Shown one piece after another: positions 12,715-25,449 of a stretch of 64,000 bases of DNA. Numbering within the stretch: position 1 is the first letter of the stretch; every line of letters begins with the position of its first letter. Source of the stretch: Brevipalpus yothersi (Eukaryota > Arthropoda > Arachnida > Trombidiformes > Tenuipalpidae); the NCBI GenBank assembly GCA_003956705.1, contig QZCP01000701.1, positions 124,001 through 188,000 on the forward strand, given 5' to 3'. The translations under genes were made by a program, and so were the position numbers. The notes below the pieces were generated by a model, which saw only the letters and a list, made by a program, of their open reading frames with translations, made no database searches and had not been told where the DNA came from.

Positions 12715-15700
12715 ATGATTTTACCAGATAAGAGTAAAGATAATTTAAATGAAACCACATTTCCTAGCCCTGAAAAGTTTCGATCCAGCTTTGTGCAAAT
12801 AGAATCGATAAGAATGTCAATGGCTGAGTCACAGCCAGTGAACTCTTTGGCTTTGAATGAGGAAGATTTAGAAAAGACTTCTTATGAAGATTTGATTCGA
12901 CGATACAATGAAATACAAGAGCAATTGAAGCTTCTTGATACCAAAGAAGAGGAAAAGCAAACTGAGAACAATGTTCAATCTTTTGACATATGTGGAAACC
13001 TTTGTCCCCAGGTCAAGGAGGTGGAGATTAACAGTGATCATCAAGGTGGCGATACCCTTGCTCAAATTGATCCAGGTGTGATAAATCGTATCTCTCCCAA
13101 TTGCCTTGAAGAAGGTGAAATCAGATCAGATGAAGACATGGAGCTGTCGACCCCTCGCTCAGAGAGCCCTTTGTTTCACCCAATTGCTATTGTCGAAGAC
13201 TTGGAGAAAGCAATGCGAGACAGACTTCTCAACAAGCTACAAGGTTTTGACTCATTAGAAAGCTACAGAGCATCCAGATTTTCTCCCAATTTACCCCCTA
13301 GTCGAACAACGAATCATTCTTCATCACCACAATTGTGCAACGAGCGAGTCATGGTTCAACCAAATTATAGTTTAAATAATAATGATGTGACACTGCCATT
13401 GTTACCAAAACCTTCTACTTCTCGTGTGCCTTTGCCAATGATGCCCTCCATCACTTCGAAGCCTTCCAAGGTATGTGAACCTCGATTTACAGTCATTTCT
13501 GAAGTGAATTTTTCATTTTTTAGGATAAATTTGTGATTTATTTTGGTGATGATTCCTCATCTTCTGAGGATGAAAATCGAAATCCTCATCAGCTCAATGG
13601 ATCGAGTAGGTTGTTTCCCTCAACTTCATCATCCGACATTCCTGGACTCGATTCTCTTTTGAAAGAAGCCCGACAGAAAACTTCTCTCCCATTACCAAAC
13701 AACAGCCAAATCAAAAATTCCGTTGTGAGGTGAATATAATAATGAATCATTGATTTCCATGAATCCGAAAAATTATCCACCCCTTTTTATCTTTCATTCC
13801 AGTCGATCATCAGGAAATCAGATACCAATGATCATTAGTAGAACCTCGCTTCCTGTGATTAGAAACTCTCAGCCATTGGAGAGGTTTCTTTCCGATTCCC
13901 AGAAAGCAGAGTATCGTAAACTAAAAGAGGAAATCGCCAAGAGAGAAAAAAAGACCACACTTCTCTCTAAGGAGATGCTACAAGAAGCTGAAAACAAATG
14001 GAAAAAAATTAAAGCTTCGATTCATAATAAGAAAATTCAGCTTAATACACTCGACATGAAGTTGAATACTAAGCGTGTTGCACTTCGTAAAGCCCAAACA
14101 AGGACCAAGCGGTTGCTAGAACTATACACCCAAGCCAAACAAAAATCTGAAAAAATGAGTAAAGAAGTTCAGTCATTGGTAGCGGAGTCGGATAGAGTAA
14201 AGTCCTCACTCTCTGCTGAAGAGATGTCTGCACATGTTATGGCAAGAGAATGTATTGATTTCGGGTTCAAATTTCAAGGACAGAGTTATCGCTTACCCCA
14301 GACATTGCCAGTTTCTGTGGACAACAACAATAAGAAGAAATCTCTCAAAGTTGGCAAAAAATCTGTTCTTTCAAGCAAAAAAATTGAGGAATCGCCTTTC
14401 GAAAAGAAAAAAAGATTAATGGAGATGAGAAAAGTAGTCAATCACAAATTAGTTGCTCTCACCAAACAGAAAGTTAAGGTTGCAATAAAAAGAGTCAAAG
14501 AAGCTCCGATCAAGAAAGTGAGTGATAAAGAGAACGTTGAGTTGAAAGATTTGGAGCGAATTCATAAATGTAAAGAAGCTCTCATGAAATCTGTGGACAG
14601 TTTCTTAAGAAAACCTTGTCGTATTGTCAAGTCTACTCCGCTTTATTATTCTACTAGTTTTCTTTCCTTCTTATCGAAACCTTCGAAAATTAGAGCGTCA
14701 TTTGATCTAGAGGAACTGACATTTTCAATTCATGACCACAAAAGAAATTGTTCTTCTAAAGTTGCCAGCACCTGCTCTGTGATACCCGCAAACCAAGGTG
14801 CCAAAGATTCTGGGAGTGTTCTAATGCATTTGAGAGAACAGAATCTATCTCTACCTGGGGAAGAGCCACCACTTCTTCCTGAAATGATTTCTCAAGGTTT
14901 ATCTACCCCTGTGAAATCGATCGATGCATTTATTCCTCTCTGCCAATTTGATCTCCTTGGAACTTGCAACGATACTGATTGCAAGTCTCAGCATTGGTCT
15001 AGTCCTCCTTTCGATGAGGCTAATCGTCTGTTTCGTCATCTGAAACTCGATTCTGTTCTTCTCGATTTCAACGGTGATTTGAATGATCTCAAAACTGAAG
15101 ATGATCTCAAAAATATAGTCCGATCACATTTAGATTCCTCTGAAACGATTTCTCCACAAGTCATGACGAAGTTACTTCATCTCATGAGATCTTATCTTCT
15201 CACCAAACGTGCTCCATCACCTCTGAAAAGCATAGCCCAACCAACTTTTGAAGATTTTTGCTACAAGATTAAGCTGAGAGATCGGCGATTCGTTTTAACT
15301 CTTTCCAAAGTTTTCAAGATGAAAGCAAGCGTGGATCCAGATCTACACATCAAGTGTCGCTTTTATGCGCCAGAAGAAAAACCAATTAGTACTGAGCTGG
15401 AGACAGCACTGGCTCAAAATCCTAAGAACGCCAAACTCTGGATAGATCTCGCATTCTATCATCTCTCCCGAAATCCTAGTCGCAAAGCAGATTGTGTCAA
15501 TCGAGCACTTAATGTACTTTCCAGAGCTCTCGAGCAGAATCAAACTAAAATTCCTACTGCTAAATCAGGCAAGTGGAATTTGATTGCCGAATTGTGGGAA
15601 AATTTCCTCACTCTCTATGCTAACCGAGTTAGTTTGCCAGATGAAGACGAAAGTTATAGTTTACAGAATATTTGTAAGCTTGCAGTCAAACATTGTTCCC

Positions 15701-17445
15701 ATTACCGAGTGTGGTTACGTTATCTGAATCTTTGCATCAAGTATAACGAAAAGTTGGATGTTTGTGATCAATTCTTACAAGCTATGCTCTCAAAGACTGT
15801 GATAACTGGCGGGTATGAGCAAAATTCTCACCTCATTCTTCAAGTGGTTCTCCATAAAGTTGCTCTTCTTCTTGAAAGTGGAAGGCCAGGTAAAGCGCTT
15901 GCTACTCTTCGAGAATGGCTCCTGGACAAAGTTATAAGTACAGTAGAAGAATTCAAAAGTCCATTCCAAGTGTATGAGAGTGTTTCAAAGTCCAAATTTG
16001 ATGTTGGTCTGACAACGGAAGCAAGTCGACTTGGAGCCAAATTGGTTGTCGGTGATAAAGTGTATGCTTGGCTCTGCTATATACATCTTATGCATTTGAA
16101 TACACTTCCTTTCGATGTATTCAAGTCTTATTCGCAAGGTTCTTGTGAATTGGGTGACAAAAAACCATTCTTAATCAAATGGGATGAGCAAATCATCAAA
16201 GAAAAATTACGAGAGATTCTGATGGTATTCCATTCCTCCCTGATCGCTTGTAGAGGCCCTATGAAGAAAAAACCTAATTCAATGCTCAAAAGGTGTTGGG
16301 CAATTATCGCAAATCTCTCTGTTCTGGGATCTCTCATGGGTGAAGGCTCACAGATATACGATAAACTTCTTAAGAGATATCCAGATGTTCCAAATATTTG
16401 GTTTTTAGCAGCAAATAGCGAGGCTCTCGGCAGCAATCATCTCTTGGCTATCGCCACGCTGAAACTTTCTCAAGGATATAAGCAGAAAAATATTGAATTC
16501 ATTGTTTCTGTGATAATCCTCTCATATGAGATAATGGACCATGACGCAACTTTGGATGAATTAGTTCGTCTGGTTTCCAATTATTACACCTGTCAGATTA
16601 ACAGAAATAATCTAAGACAAGCTTTTGATGTTCTAATGACTGACGATCATAATGTTCATGAATCGCTGAAAGATCACCTCAAGTCCAAGATAATTGATCG
16701 ATCTCATCTTCTGTGGTTGTGCTATCTGTATGCTTGCTGTGATGGATATTGAACTGAATAATCGCTAATTTTGATTTTTCCTCTTTTTTCGTCTAGTTAT
16801 TTCCAATTAATCCAGCCTGGTGATGAAATTACCACCGAATCCCAATTTCATATGGCAATTGATTTATGCAAGATAAATTTACCAATTGGTCGGGAGCATC
16901 TTTTAAATCCACTCTGGTGTCTGTGAGTATACTCTGTGATTCATTTTCATGGAAAATCTGAACCTCTAAACAAGAATCCAATACTCTCCCATGTTTTTCC
17001 TTACAGCTACATTAAATATTGTGGTGGCCAACAACAATCTTCGAATAGTTATCAGGCCTTCATTGACTCAGTGAAGCGGTTCAAAAAGTGTTGCTCTTCA
17101 TCTCCGGATGATTTCTTTCAACTAGAAATGATTCGCTACTTTGCTGGATTCTTCGGGTCACCGCGACAAAAGTTTTATCTCATGATTGATTTCGTCAGAT
17201 TCCTACCAGAAAATATGCTCCTCCTCTCTGAAACAATAGCTCTCGGACTTGAGCTTAATGAGCGTGAAATGTGTCATGATCTTGCAAAAGATATCTTAGT
17301 AGCTAAAAGAATTGAAAAAATCACTCCCGATCTATGGAAAAATATCATCAGATTGTCAATTTATTGTGAAGATCATCTCAATACTCATCGTTTCTTCCAA
17401 ATGGCATTATCGAGTTGTCCTTATAATTGTGATCTATGGAAAATG
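12715..17445 (+). CDS. ZFC3H1-like zinc-finger protein (nuclear exosome PAXT adaptor), main body
   Basis: ZFC3H1 is known in animals as the scaffold that links polyadenylated nuclear RNA to the exosome helicase MTR4 (PAXT complex). Exons with matching phase: 12715-13470, 13524-13729, 13803-16727, 16797-16922, 17007-about 17445. I chose ATG 12715 because it is the first ATG of the frame. Features in order: an acidic, Ser-rich N-terminus (GEIRSDEDMELSTPRSESP; YFGDDSSSSEDE), a long coiled coil beginning ERFLSDSQKAEYRKLKEE, a basic stretch, a CX7CX4CX3H zinc finger (CQFDLLGTCNDTDCKSQH) near 14940, then half-TPR/HAT-like helices (ELETALAQNPKNAKLWIDL onward). The finger plus coiled coil plus HAT order matches ZFC3H1. 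The exon 3 donor is a weak GTATGC at 16728, chosen because it alone keeps the following exon open. The end near 17445 is uncertain. Confidence 0.82.
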
Positions 17446-18601
17446 GTTAGAATTTCATCCACTCAATGAGATCTTACTTGAAGTATATTACCTGAACCCC
17501 AATCTTTTTGCGTTCGAATCATCTCTGCTGCCACTTGGTTCAATCCACGTTGTGATGTGCTCAGAGAGATCCTTCGTAAATGAAGCAATGGATCAATATT
17601 CTTCTGTTCCTCAAGTTCTCGATGGAAATAGCTCTCAATGAGCTACCATTCATTAGTGAGTTGTTTTATTTTGACCAAATTTTTTTCTGATCTCTTTCAG
17701 ATGCTGGCCTACGAAAATGGTGTAAATCACATCGAACACATTGAGAATGCACGAAAACTACTCATTGATTTGAATCTTCCTCTCCAAAGAAAAGGTAATG
17801 TGTCCAATTCTAAACCGAATTGACAATTTTCCTTGCTGTTTTTAATTTTTTCTCACTTGCCAAAAATTAGACTAAAACTTTGTCCCAGTCTTTTTTATTT
17901 TCCTACCAATCCTTGTTTTTCTTACTTCAAATCAAGTTAAAAAGCTACAAACTTTACCACCAGTGAACCTTAATTGCACATTCTCTGTCTAATTATCTTG
18001 CCTCTCAATTGATTTTTGCTCAATAAAATTCCGCCAATTTTTTTATACACACGTATCTTTCTTATTTCTCGTGCAATCACGATTTGTCTCCTTATCGAAT
18101 AGTTGGACTCTGAAAAGTTTCACATGATAATTGATGATTGATTTCTTATTATTCTTTGCTTATATTTACCTCGATTTCTGGTGTGTCAATTGGATACAGA
18201 CTTCTGAACACTCATTAGAAGTCTATCTGATGCAATCTAAGGTAATGAAATTAGTACCTGAGTTTCTAGATGGATATTGTCATGTTCTTAGCTGCGATCA
18301 TCTGGAATTTCATTTATATACCTCTTTTGATACAGCTCTTCAAAAGTTGTCAGCAAAATCTTTATCCTCATTTAGGATGGGACAATGATTCAAAATATAA
18401 TGAGAGATAATTTTGATTCTTCGATGCATGGATGGCTCAATCCTTGTCGCATAATTTTGTTCATTTCAGCTTAAAATATGGCTTCTGAACTCTTCTAAAG
18501 AATTCAATGAAGACTTGAAGAAGTATCAGTACGAGAAAACCAAGTTTCGAGAATATTATGCAGATCAATTCGAAGCAAACTATTTTGATATGGGAGGTTA
18601 G
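17446..18601 (+). pseudogene. Frame-broken 3' part of the ZFC3H1-like gene
   Basis: After the residues CPYNCDLWKM the frame stops at 17467-17469, yet coding-like pieces continue in several frames: RIISAATWFNPRCDVLREIL (from 17515, the same frame as the exon before), MEIALNELPFI (ending at a possible donor, 17655), HIENARKLLIDLNLPLQ (17701-17794, after a good acceptor), SLEVYLMQSKVMKLVPEFL (near 18207), and a last block KKYQYEKTKFREYYADQFEA ending in a stop at 18599-18601. These could be small exons I cannot join, or one tail disrupted by indels (assembly errors or decay). The helical, HAT-like composition and the position argue that they belong to the upstream gene. I cannot give a phase-consistent model, so the label pseudogene is provisional. 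Confidence 0.4.
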
Positions 18602-19769
18602 TATTGGATAGCCTGAAAGTTTGATTCCATCGATAAGCAACAGCGGCAATGGATCAGATAATTCGTAGCTTGACCAGGGTTCATCTTATGGAAGGATTAA
18701 CTCCCTGGGGAAAACTTTCAGTCCAAACAGCAAATAAATAGTCATTGCTAATCACTCAACCATTCGTATGTTTTGAGCTGAAGTTCGAAAGATTTTCTCT
18801 CTTCATACCTAGGTTTTAAACTTGAATCATACCTCAGCCTACAGCTATTAGACCATTTTTTGAAGTTTAATATCAACTCTCTGTTACAATGGTTAGAAAA
18901 TATCATCAAAAGCATATCGTGAATATAATTCAACAAGCCAAAAATTGTGTTTCACCCAAAAATCATGTTAAACTTGTTGTTTCCTTGATGAAACAAAGTC
19001 AAGTGAACGATTTGATGGTCACCAGAAGCAAAAATTTCAAATGATTGTGAATAATAAAAGATTTTTCAAATACATCTGTCTCTCATATTTTTTGTTTCTT
19101 TTTGAAAATTCTCTCTTATGTATGCTTCTCGCATCGTCAATTTATTTCCGGATAAAAAAAATAACATACTCACTCTTCTCACTGGTTATCCTCACACACA
19201 CACACACACACATAAACTTGCATTCAGTGTCAAAAATGTTATTCAATAACAATATCAACCTCATCATGATAATTCGAATGATGATAAACGTTGGATAAAA
19301 GTTGTACGTTAAGTGACTCACCCCGAGTGAGAAAAAAAAAGACGTGAAACGATGACAACTTTACCACACAATTCATGTATACCCTTTATCTTTCGCACTC
19401 CCCATCATCCAGTATCTCGCGCTTCGTCAACACTGGACACTCATCAGGCGTCAGTCAATGGAATGCACATGCAACCTCTAAGAAGTTCTAGAACAGAATA
19501 CTAATCAGGATGCCTCGAACGTTTCTCTCTCCAAAAAAAAAGTCTCTCTTGTCAGAATTCAAGTAACTAGGCAAGCAATGTTCACCCAGTAGAGGTCTCT
19601 TGAGCATGGCGCAGCTGTATCACTGTATACTCTTGGCTGGCTTGTATTATATTGTGCTGCTGGAGGGTTGAGAAGAAGAAGAAGAGAGACTTTTCAATCC
19701 AAAAATTTTTTTCAGATTCCAATTTTCATCAGAATTTTTTTTTGCTTATGTGTATATGAGTGTACGTAT
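18602..19769. other. Intergenic region and 5' flank of the PAR-1/MARK gene
   Basis: This stretch of 1.2 kb is AT-rich and without a recognisable gene. It contains a (CA)10 tract near 19193-19212 and ends in the putative 5' UTR of the kinase gene. Short open frames here lack any family signature. Confidence 0.5.
19193..19212. repeat. (CA)n microsatellite
   Basis: Ten uninterrupted CA dinucleotides in the 5' flank of the MARK kinase gene. Confidence 0.95.
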
Positions 19770-22700
19770 ATGACCAAAGATCCCATCAAAATTTCCTCCA
19801 AACAAAGCATTCGTGGATCATCATCATCACCATCATCAGTTAAAATCATCTCCTCACAATCATCAGCTTCGTCCTCATTTCAATCAACCGCATCATCCAG
19901 AACAGCCAGTGGTGGGGCTCAATCAGGAGCCTCCGTTTCAACCATGGCGGCCAAGCATTATACCAAACTTCCTACTGTAAACGAATTAGAGATAGATAAT
20001 TTACGAATTAGAAATCCCAAAACACCGGACTATCATCATATTGGCCGATACCGATTGTCAAAGACAATTGGTAAAGGTAATTTTGCCAAGGTTAAATTAG
20101 GTAAACACATGCCCACTGGTATTGAGGTTGCTATTAAGATCATTGATAAATCCGTTCTCAACCAATCAAGTCTACAGAAGGTAAGATATTACCCTACTAC
20201 TACTGCTACTACCTATTACTACCTATTACGATTGCTACTACCATACTCTCTTGTTTTTCATTAGTGATAAAGATTCATAAGCATACCAAAATTTACAATT
20301 TTCACATTCATTCCATACTCATTTTTCCCTCTTCCTACTCTTTTTCTCTTTCTCTCTCTCTCTTTCATCTTCCACCCATACTATACAGCTCTTCAGGGAA
20401 GTAAGAATCATGAAGATGCTGGATCATCCCAATATAGTCAAATTATATCAAGTGATCGAAACGGAAAAGACTCTCTATCTAGTAATGGAGTACGCCAGTG
20501 GTGGTGAAGTGTTTGACTATTTAGTGGCACACGGTCGCATGAAAGAAAAGGAGGCCCGGGCTAAGTTTAGGCAAATAGTGTCTGCTGTTCAATATTGCCA
20601 CTCTAAACGTATCATACATCGAGATTTGAAAGCAGAAAATCTTCTTTTAGACAGTGAAATGAACATCAAAATAGCTGATTTCGGTTTTAGCAATGAATTT
20701 AATCCAGGACAAAAGCTTGATACATTTTGTGGATCCCCACCTTACGCAGCACCGGAATTATTTCAAGGTAAAAAAACACACACACATATATATATATTTA
20801 TATCATAGCAAATTTGAAGCATTGCAACTCGGTTCTTGATGCTCTATCATGATCATAATAAGCTGGCTTCATGGTGACCCATGTTGTTTTATTTTGCTCG
20901 ATTGTTATTTTTTTATCATTATCATTACATTGCATTACAAGTTTCCACATCAAGTTGCAAAGCTTAGCACTATCTTATTATTCGTAGTCTGCTTCGGTGA
21001 TCTATCCAGCCAGGACGCTAATGATGTTTTTTCAACGTCTATTTTTCTTATTCTCCTTTCATACCATCTATTACGAACCAACATCCATTCCACCTGCTCT
21101 CAATATACAACTTGTATGATTTGATTCAATGTTCCCCTGTGGTATGATTTTGCCCTCAATCTTGACCAAAAGGCAAGAAATATGATGGACCTGAAGTTGA
21201 TGTTTGGAGTCTTGGAGTTATATTATACACTCTAGTCAGTGGTTCTCTGCCTTTTGATGGACAAAATCTTAAAGAACTCCGTGAACGAGTGCTTAGAGGA
21301 AAATATCGGATACCATTCTACATGTCTACCGATTGTGAAAATCTTCTGAAAAAATTTCTGGTCCTCAATCCAGCAAAAAGGGCTTCTTTAGAAGTGAGTA
21401 TCAATTTTGAAGATTTTGGAAGCATGAATGATTGCCGGGAATGTTTGTTTCGTTTGCTCCATCTTTCAACATTCTTTTTTGTTGATGATAATTTGCATCA
21501 ATATTAGGTCTACCTTGTTTGGGGTTTTCATGGCTTTTCTTATACTTTTGTTCACAGACTATTATGAAAGATAAATGGATGAATATTGGCTATGATGATG
21601 ATGATCTGAAGCCTTACACCGAGCCCGAACAAGATTTCATTGATCCAAAGAGAGTAGACACTCTAATCCATACCGGTTGCACAAAAGCAGAAGTTGAGGA
21701 CTCGCTGAGAAATAAGAAGTACGACGATGTGATGGCGTATTATCTACTGCTTCAAAAGAAAACCCAAGAGGTTAGTACTCTCTTAATGGACTCCACTCCC
21801 TTTTCCCTCCATCCTCACTCTACCCCATCTCAAACCCTTCCTCTCGCGGTACCTCTACTCTTCTCTCACAACTCCTCTCACTGTCAATATCTAGTGATGA
21901 TAATTATCCTGCTGAATTTATTCAAATTTATAGTGTATAATAGCCAGAGCACTAGAGGTAGTCATGAGAGAGATGATTACTTTGCTGTTATATAGTGAGA
22001 ATTTCACCCTCCAAGTTGGACTTGGCGTAGTGGTACTGATTAGCTTTGTATCTGCATGAAAAGAGTAGAGAAACTTTTAGTGTAACGTCATGAGTGACTA
22101 ATCTTGCCTTGATAGAGGTGGTAGCGGTAGTGTAAAAGCATCGAAAGCAGCAAGCTAAACAAGTAGCATTTGTAACGTCTGTTCATCAAGAGAAGGTGAG
22201 CAAGAAATGGTGGGAGAGAGAGAAAGAGAAACGGATGAAGTGAAAATGGACCGTCAGTGAGGATGAACAGGAAAAGTTGAAGTGAATAAATATATTGTAA
22301 GCAAAAACACAAATGAATGAATGACTGAGTTTTTCAGGAGTGGCTCAGGACATTGGGTGACTTATTCGTGAGCATTCCTAATTATCTGATTAATTCCGAG
22401 CACCTTAACTATCTTTCTCTACCTATCCTGACTATCTCCTTACCTTAATCATACTCTATCCTCTCTCTCCATTATATGTCTCCTACTATCTCTTCCTCCC
22501 ACTCTTAAAATTTAATTTAATTTCTTCCATTTTCTTCTGGGATTAGAATGAGCAAAGCGATTCTCGATCAAGTTCAAGTCTTTCATTACGCGGTCCTCGA
22601 CCTAGTGTTGAAATACACACAAATAGTCAATCACCATCTCATGTCAAAGTTCAGCGTAGTGTCTCTGCAACCGCTAAACCAAGGCGCTTCAGCCATGGCG

Positions 22701-25449
22701 GAGGTGATACTGAGCCTGGTATAACTGGAACCTCAAGAAATAGCAATCACACTAGGCCTACGGATGGTCGAGATATTCGGCGTATCAGGCGAGAAAGTCG
22801 TGATAGCAAAAATAATGATCCTTCTGTGTTCGATGAAAACAAAGAAAAAGAAGCTAATTCATCATCAATCCTCTCATCTAACGGGCAACGTCAACCCTCA
22901 TCTGTACCAGGTAATTTTCTCATCTTTTTCATGGAAATGGACTGCATGAGAAGAATTTTGAGTGTTGAAGTCTTCTCGAAGCGTTGTATTGTATTACAAG
23001 AATGAGAATATCCTCATCATCGTTCTCTATTAGAGTGTTGTGAAGAAAGAAGCATCAGTTAATACCGGAAATTGATTCATTGATTTTTTTACTTGGCAGC
23101 TCGACCAACTGCTCTAGATACCACCAATTCTCCATCTTTCATCGCAAATTTTGGTTCCGATTTCGAACCAATCAAATCCCCGCCTTCCGAGGCTTTGAAC
23201 GAAGATTCAAATGCGATCTCTACTACAGCCGCTTCGCTACAAGCAAAGCTTGCTGGAATCGATAGAAAAATCGAAAGAAAAAGTGACTCACTAAGACAGA
23301 AAACCATCTCACCGAACACAGGCTCAAGTTTACGTGAAAGGGATCCTCTGGGAGGTAGAAGTGGTCCTAGACGCCCCACATTAAATGCTGAAAGTTACTC
23401 GGACAAAAGTGCCTCAACTGAAAAGACAGCTCTATCGGACCTCATGTCCACAAGGTGAGTTTTTTCTTGTCTCTAATTTGGCCTTCTTTTTTTTAGAGTT
23501 TCACATTGTTTTCGCTCTTATTACTTTCATTTTGTCATTATGGGTAGTTGTTTCACTTCTTTCGTATGATTTTGATTCTTTTATGCTGCCTTTTGATTCT
23601 TTTATGGGCTTTTGTTTTTTTTTGATCAATTCCGTTTTGTTTCATGTTTCTGAGTGGCTAGTCTTGATATACTTTCTCAATTTTCATCGATACTAATGCA
23701 ATAATTTCGACTTCTGATCCTCTGATTGTCTATCATCATTCACATCTACTTAATAGCGAGGAGAAACCGAATTTAACGTCCTCTTTAACCGCAACTACTT
23801 GTTCTCCACCTAACACTACCACTGATACTAACACTGCTGTGACCGCCTCTTTTAATTCTCAAACAACATTAACCCAATCATCTACCGCTAATACAACGAG
23901 TGTTGCAACAACTTCTTCTTACTCATCTTCATCTCTTCGCTCAAAAGGCCACACAAAATCGGCCTCTCTCTCCGGTACTGGAAGGTCTTCCACTGATTCA
24001 CATTCAGAAACAACTAATCCAGGGGAGCCCATAAGACCAAGGTATCAAAATTGATCCCCGAATGTCAATTAAGGAATGATTCTTTTATCCCCATTCTCAA
24101 ATTGATTTGGTTTATTTTGATCCCATGATTGAAATTGTACCTCTCGAGACTTCCAATAGACCTCAATCCTGTTTTGATTTTCGCCCTATTCTTGCTTTTG
24201 CAAAAAAACAAGATTGCTCTTGTATTCATTCAATTTGATTTATCTTTTTATCTCTCATGCTCACTCCATTCACCATGTCAATGATTCTCTTTGATGTGTA
24301 TGAGATTGCTTATTTTCTTCCAGTGCTCATTAATGTCATATGGTTCTCACTTATTATTTTCCTTTCTCTCTCTCTTTCTTTCTCTCGATGCGTATCATTT
24401 TGCTCCTTGGTAGTTCATATTCCCATTATTCTCTACTTTTTTCCTACCCATTCTGATGCACGATCAATAGCAAGAATCGTGCAATCAAGCTGTTACATGC
24501 TCAGTATCATAGTCAGGGTGATTGCTGAAATAATCCAACTTATCCCCTTTCACCTTTTCATTTTCATCTTCACACTCAATCCGTTCTCTGTGAATTCTTT
24601 TTCTTTCAAATGGAGGTTTGCCCCAAAATTTGATGGTGTTCAATTCTGCAAGCTTGATGATGCTCTCTCTCTGATGATCATTCTATCAATACTCCATCAA
24701 TCGTTCAAACGGCATAAACTTTGATCAACATTACGTTTGCCAAAATTAATGCAATTTTCTCATTCTATCTTTTTTCTCTCTCCTCAAAATTTGGATTCGA
24801 TTCATATGATAGCTCATCGACTCGGGGAAGCTCCGGAATACCCAAACCTGTTATAAATAGATCTTTTCCTCGTGGAACGGCGAATCGTAGCACTTTTCAT
24901 AGTGGTCAAACTAGGGAGAGACGATTCGATCGCACCACTTTCGATAATTCTGCTGCAGCACCATTAACCACCCAAGACACTTTATCCGTCAGTCAGTCCA
25001 GGCAATCATTCTTTAGCAAGTTATCTTCAAAATTTAGTAAAAGGTTGGTAAGGGTAACGATGAATTGTTTCTAATTCCCCTTAACACTCATAATCTTTTT
25101 CTTTCTATTCTAATCCCCTGACAGAACGATGAACGATGATCAAGTTAAGCCAAGATCATTACGATTCACTTGGAGTATGAAGACAACCTCATCGCGTGAT
25201 CCAAGTGAAATAATGGCCGAGATAAGGAAAGTTTTAGACAAAAATAATTGTGATTATGAACAGCGGGAAAAGTTCCTTTTACTCTGTGTTCATGGTGACC
25301 CAAACACAGATTCTCTTGTTCAGTGGGAGATAGAGGTTTGTAAGCTTCCTCGACTCTCGTTGAATGGTGTTCGATTTAAAAGAATATCCGGCACATCCAT
25401 TGGATTCAAAAATATAGCATCAAAAATAGCTAATGAATTGAAACTCTGA
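19770..25449 (+). CDS. par-1: PAR-1/MARK serine-threonine kinase (microtubule affinity-regulating kinase)
   Basis: Cell-polarity kinase that in other animals phosphorylates tau/MAPs and polarity proteins at the cortex. Nine exons keep phase: 19770-20180, 20389-20767, 21173-21393, 21558-21770, 22547-22910, 23100-23454, 23757-24041, 24813-25043, 25125-25449 (927 aa). The glycine loop GKGNFAKVKL, VAIKIIDK, catalytic HRDLKAEN, DFGFSNEF and the activation loop LDTFCGSPPYAAPE (with the LKB1-target Thr) are intact. A UBA domain follows (from about 21630), then a long Ser/Thr-rich spacer, a GIPKP...RERR block and the C-terminal KA1 domain ending in FKNIASKIANELKL, the family terminus. ATG 19770 is the first ATG of the frame; ATG 19944 lies in a better context (ACCATGG) and could be the real or a second start. 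The spacer exons are likely sites of alternative splicing. Identity is certain; the 5' end is less so. Confidence 0.95.
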
